Shown here: positions 6,467-7,765 of the stretch, piece after piece
Numbering within the stretch: the stretch's first letter is position 1
How the letters are laid out: the number at the start of each line of letters is the position of its first letter
Assembly (NCBI GenBank): GCA_003155465.1
Contig: PMCR01000215.1
Span: 1-7,765 of the forward strand
DNA length: 7,765 bases
Direction: 5' to 3'
Source: Myxococcales bacterium
Lineage (GTDB): Bacteria > Myxococcota > Polyangia > Fen-1088
The notes under the pieces: generated by a model
Told to the model about the DNA's origin: nothing
The model's database searches: none
Seen by the model: only the letters and a program-made list of their open reading frames with translations
Translations under genes and position numbers: made by a program

Positions 6467-7699
6467 ATGTTCAAGATGCCAACCGGCTTTTTGGCCGTTT
6501 TCGTTGCTGGCTCGCTGGGCCTGGCGTGCAGCGACCATTCCGGTCTGAATCCTGGCGGGGGCACTGGAGGCGCTGGGGGCGCGGCGAAGGGCGGCCAGAC
6601 AGTCGGCTCGGGTGGAACGGTCGGTGCTGGTGGAGTCTCGCTTGGCGGATCGATCGGAGTCGGCGGCCCGGGTGGAACGGTCGGTGCTGGCGGTGCAGGG
6701 TCTGGCGGAAGTGGCGGACTTGGCGGCGAAACGGGCGGGTGTCCATTCTCAACCCATTCCTGCGCCATCAACTGTGGTGGGGAACTGCCGACAGAGACTC
6801 TGCCGAACCCCGACCCCTGCGGCTGTCCCATCTACGTCTGCGCGCCGCACCCTGACGCGGGCGTGGCGAAAGACGGGGCCGGTCCAGACGCTCTGCCTGG
6901 CTGTCCACCGATCGCGTGCACCGCGATGGCCTGTGCGGTATGGGTGCCGAATACCGACCCCTGCGGCTGTCCCGTCTGTGCTTCGAGTCCTGACGCAGAC
7001 ATCGCGAAAGACGCTGACCGCCCGGACAGCTCGATCTGTCCGGGACCCATTCCCCCCTGCGCCCCGATGATCTGTCCCAAAGGATACCAGATGCTCCCGC
7101 AGCCCTGCGGCTGTCCCCTCTGCGTCTCGATGGACGGTGGAACAGCACCGGACAGCGGGCAAGCCGACGCGCCGCCGATCTGTCCGCTAAGGCCTTGCCC
7201 CGCACTGGCTTGCCCATGGGGGTTCCAGCCGAACCCTGAGCCCTGCGGCTGTCCAATTTGCTATGTGCCTCCTGACCCGGGCGTGACGAGAGAGGCGGGC
7301 GGCGAGACAGCGACCGCCTCGTGCACAGGCCTCGACGCGTGCACCTGCCTTGCCACCAGCGGTTGCGCGCCGATAGCGGAACCCTGCTGGTGCCCGTTCC
7401 CGCAATGCAATTCGTCTGCGGCATGCATCTGCGGTGGCGGCCGGTTCGTTGGCTGTGCTCCCCAGGCAAGCGCAACCTGCGCGGACGCAAAGGCGCACCT
7501 CGCGGCGCTCTGTCCAACCCTGCGCGGCCCGACCTTCGATGGGTTGTGCACGCGGCCGGCCCCGGAATGCGTCATCAAGTGCCTTGCCGAGGTGAGTTCG
7601 TGCGGCGATATCTCCTGCACTCTCTGCGAGGCCTGCGATTGCATCGGCGACCACTTCTCCACCTGCTACGGGCAATGCGTGAAGGCGCTCGGCGACTAG
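6467..7699 (+). CDS. Cys-rich repeat lipoprotein with Gly-rich linker, function unknown
   Basis: 410 residues from ATG 6467, chosen over an in-frame ATG at 6377 because GGAGG lies 5 bases upstream and the product then begins with a signal peptide (MFKMPTGFLAVFVAGSLGLAC). C21 is the likely lipidated Cys, though Gly at -3 makes the lipobox imperfect. Residues 29-91 are a low-complexity Gly-rich linker. Four six-Cys repeats follow (Cys at 92-125, 146-171, 191-219, 239-265), each ending in PCGCP with a further Cys 2-4 residues on, joined by Asp/Pro/Ala-rich spacers. A fifth, altered unit (286-330) has PCWCP. A C-terminal region (338-404) has 12 more cysteines. The total is 47, leaving 46 besides C21. 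The GCPxC core recalls antistasin-type disulfide domains, but the last-cysteine spacing differs. The protein is probably on the outer membrane surface. No enzyme motif seen. Confidence 0.85.
   Translation: MFKMPTGFLAVFVAGSLGLACSDHSGLNPGGGTGGAGGAAKGGQTVGSGGTVGAGGVSLGGSIGVGGPGGTVGAGGAGSGGSGGLGGETGGCPFSTHSCAINCGGELPTETLPNPDPCGCPIYVCAPHPDAGVAKDGAGPDALPGCPPIACTAMACAVWVPNTDPCGCPVCASSPDADIAKDADRPDSSICPGPIPPCAPMICPKGYQMLPQPCGCPLCVSMDGGTAPDSGQADAPPICPLRPCPALACPWGFQPNPEPCGCPICYVPPDPGVTREAGGETATASCTGLDACTCLATSGCAPIAEPCWCPFPQCNSSAACICGGGRFVGCAPQASATCADAKAHLAALCPTLRGPTFDGLCTRPAPECVIKCLAEVSSCGDISCTLCEACDCIGDHFSTCYGQCVKALGD
6609..6690 (+). repeat. 22-base in-frame direct repeat in the Gly-rich linker
   Basis: An identical 22-base sequence starts at 6609 and 6669, period 60, encoding GGTVGAGG each time. 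DNA-level identity over a 20-codon period points to recent duplication or slippage within the linker. Confidence 0.7.
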
Positions 7700-7765
7700 T
7701 GCCTCCGGTCAGAAGAGCGGTCATGTTTCGGTGGACGAGGCGCCCGGACGGCAAGGCGCGACGAG
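7700..7765. other. Tail after the lipoprotein gene, nothing supported
   Basis: 66 bases to the window edge. An ATG at 7723 opens a frame that runs off the end after 14 codons, with only a weak purine-rich stretch (AGAAGAG) upstream. No terminator hairpin is evident. Confidence 0.5.

Noticed and set aside
6286..6831. 181-codon minus-strand Pro-rich open frame
   Set aside because: Antisense of the Gly-rich linker of the lipoprotein; Pro-rich only because GGN reads as NCC on the other strand.
7723..7765. Start of a further gene at the right edge
   Set aside because: Only 14 codons visible, weak ribosome binding site, no recognisable motif.

Overview
The window is GC-rich bacterial DNA. The Gly-rich linker lipoprotein with Asp/Pro/Ala-rich spacers, the PAS-type cytosolic hybrid kinase and the NrfHA pair together suggest a member of the Myxococcota (former Deltaproteobacteria). 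This is inference from style and content; no taxonomic marker gene is present.

Layout. (1) Positions 1-3322, minus strand: a two-gene signalling operon. The upstream gene encodes a soluble PAS-PAS-HisKA-HATPase histidine kinase with a degenerate C-terminal receiver. It overlaps by 4 bases (ATGA) a response regulator with a receiver and an HD-GYP cyclic-di-GMP phosphodiesterase domain, which runs off the left edge. (2) Positions 3323-3507: divergent intergenic region with an 11-base tandem repeat, a strong Shine-Dalgarno sequence set oddly far from the first usual start codon, and a TATACT box. (3) Positions 3508-5515, plus strand: nrfH-nrfA, the tetraheme quinol dehydrogenase and pentaheme nitrite reductase of respiratory nitrite ammonification. 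NrfA carries CXXCH in place of the classical CXXCK at its active-site heme. (4) Positions 5557-6079, minus strand: tRNA-Ser(UGA) then tRNA-Ser(GCU), separated by about 340 bases packed with short perfect hairpins and a 25-base repeat. (5) Positions 6080-6466: a 12-bp-arm inverted repeat and a possible remnant of a secreted Cys-containing protein. (6) Positions 6467-7699, plus strand: a 410-residue Cys-rich probable lipoprotein with at least four six-cysteine repeats. The last 66 bases hold nothing I can support.

How the parts may work together: NrfH would take electrons from the quinol pool and pass them to periplasmic NrfA, which reduces nitrite to ammonium. The divergently placed kinase has a PAS domain with five closely spaced cysteines, so a redox or metal signal is possible. 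Its likely output is the HD-GYP regulator, which would lower cyclic-di-GMP. A link between the kinase system and nrfHA is suggested only by the shared intergenic region. I see no clear novel defence system, CRISPR array or insertion sequence.
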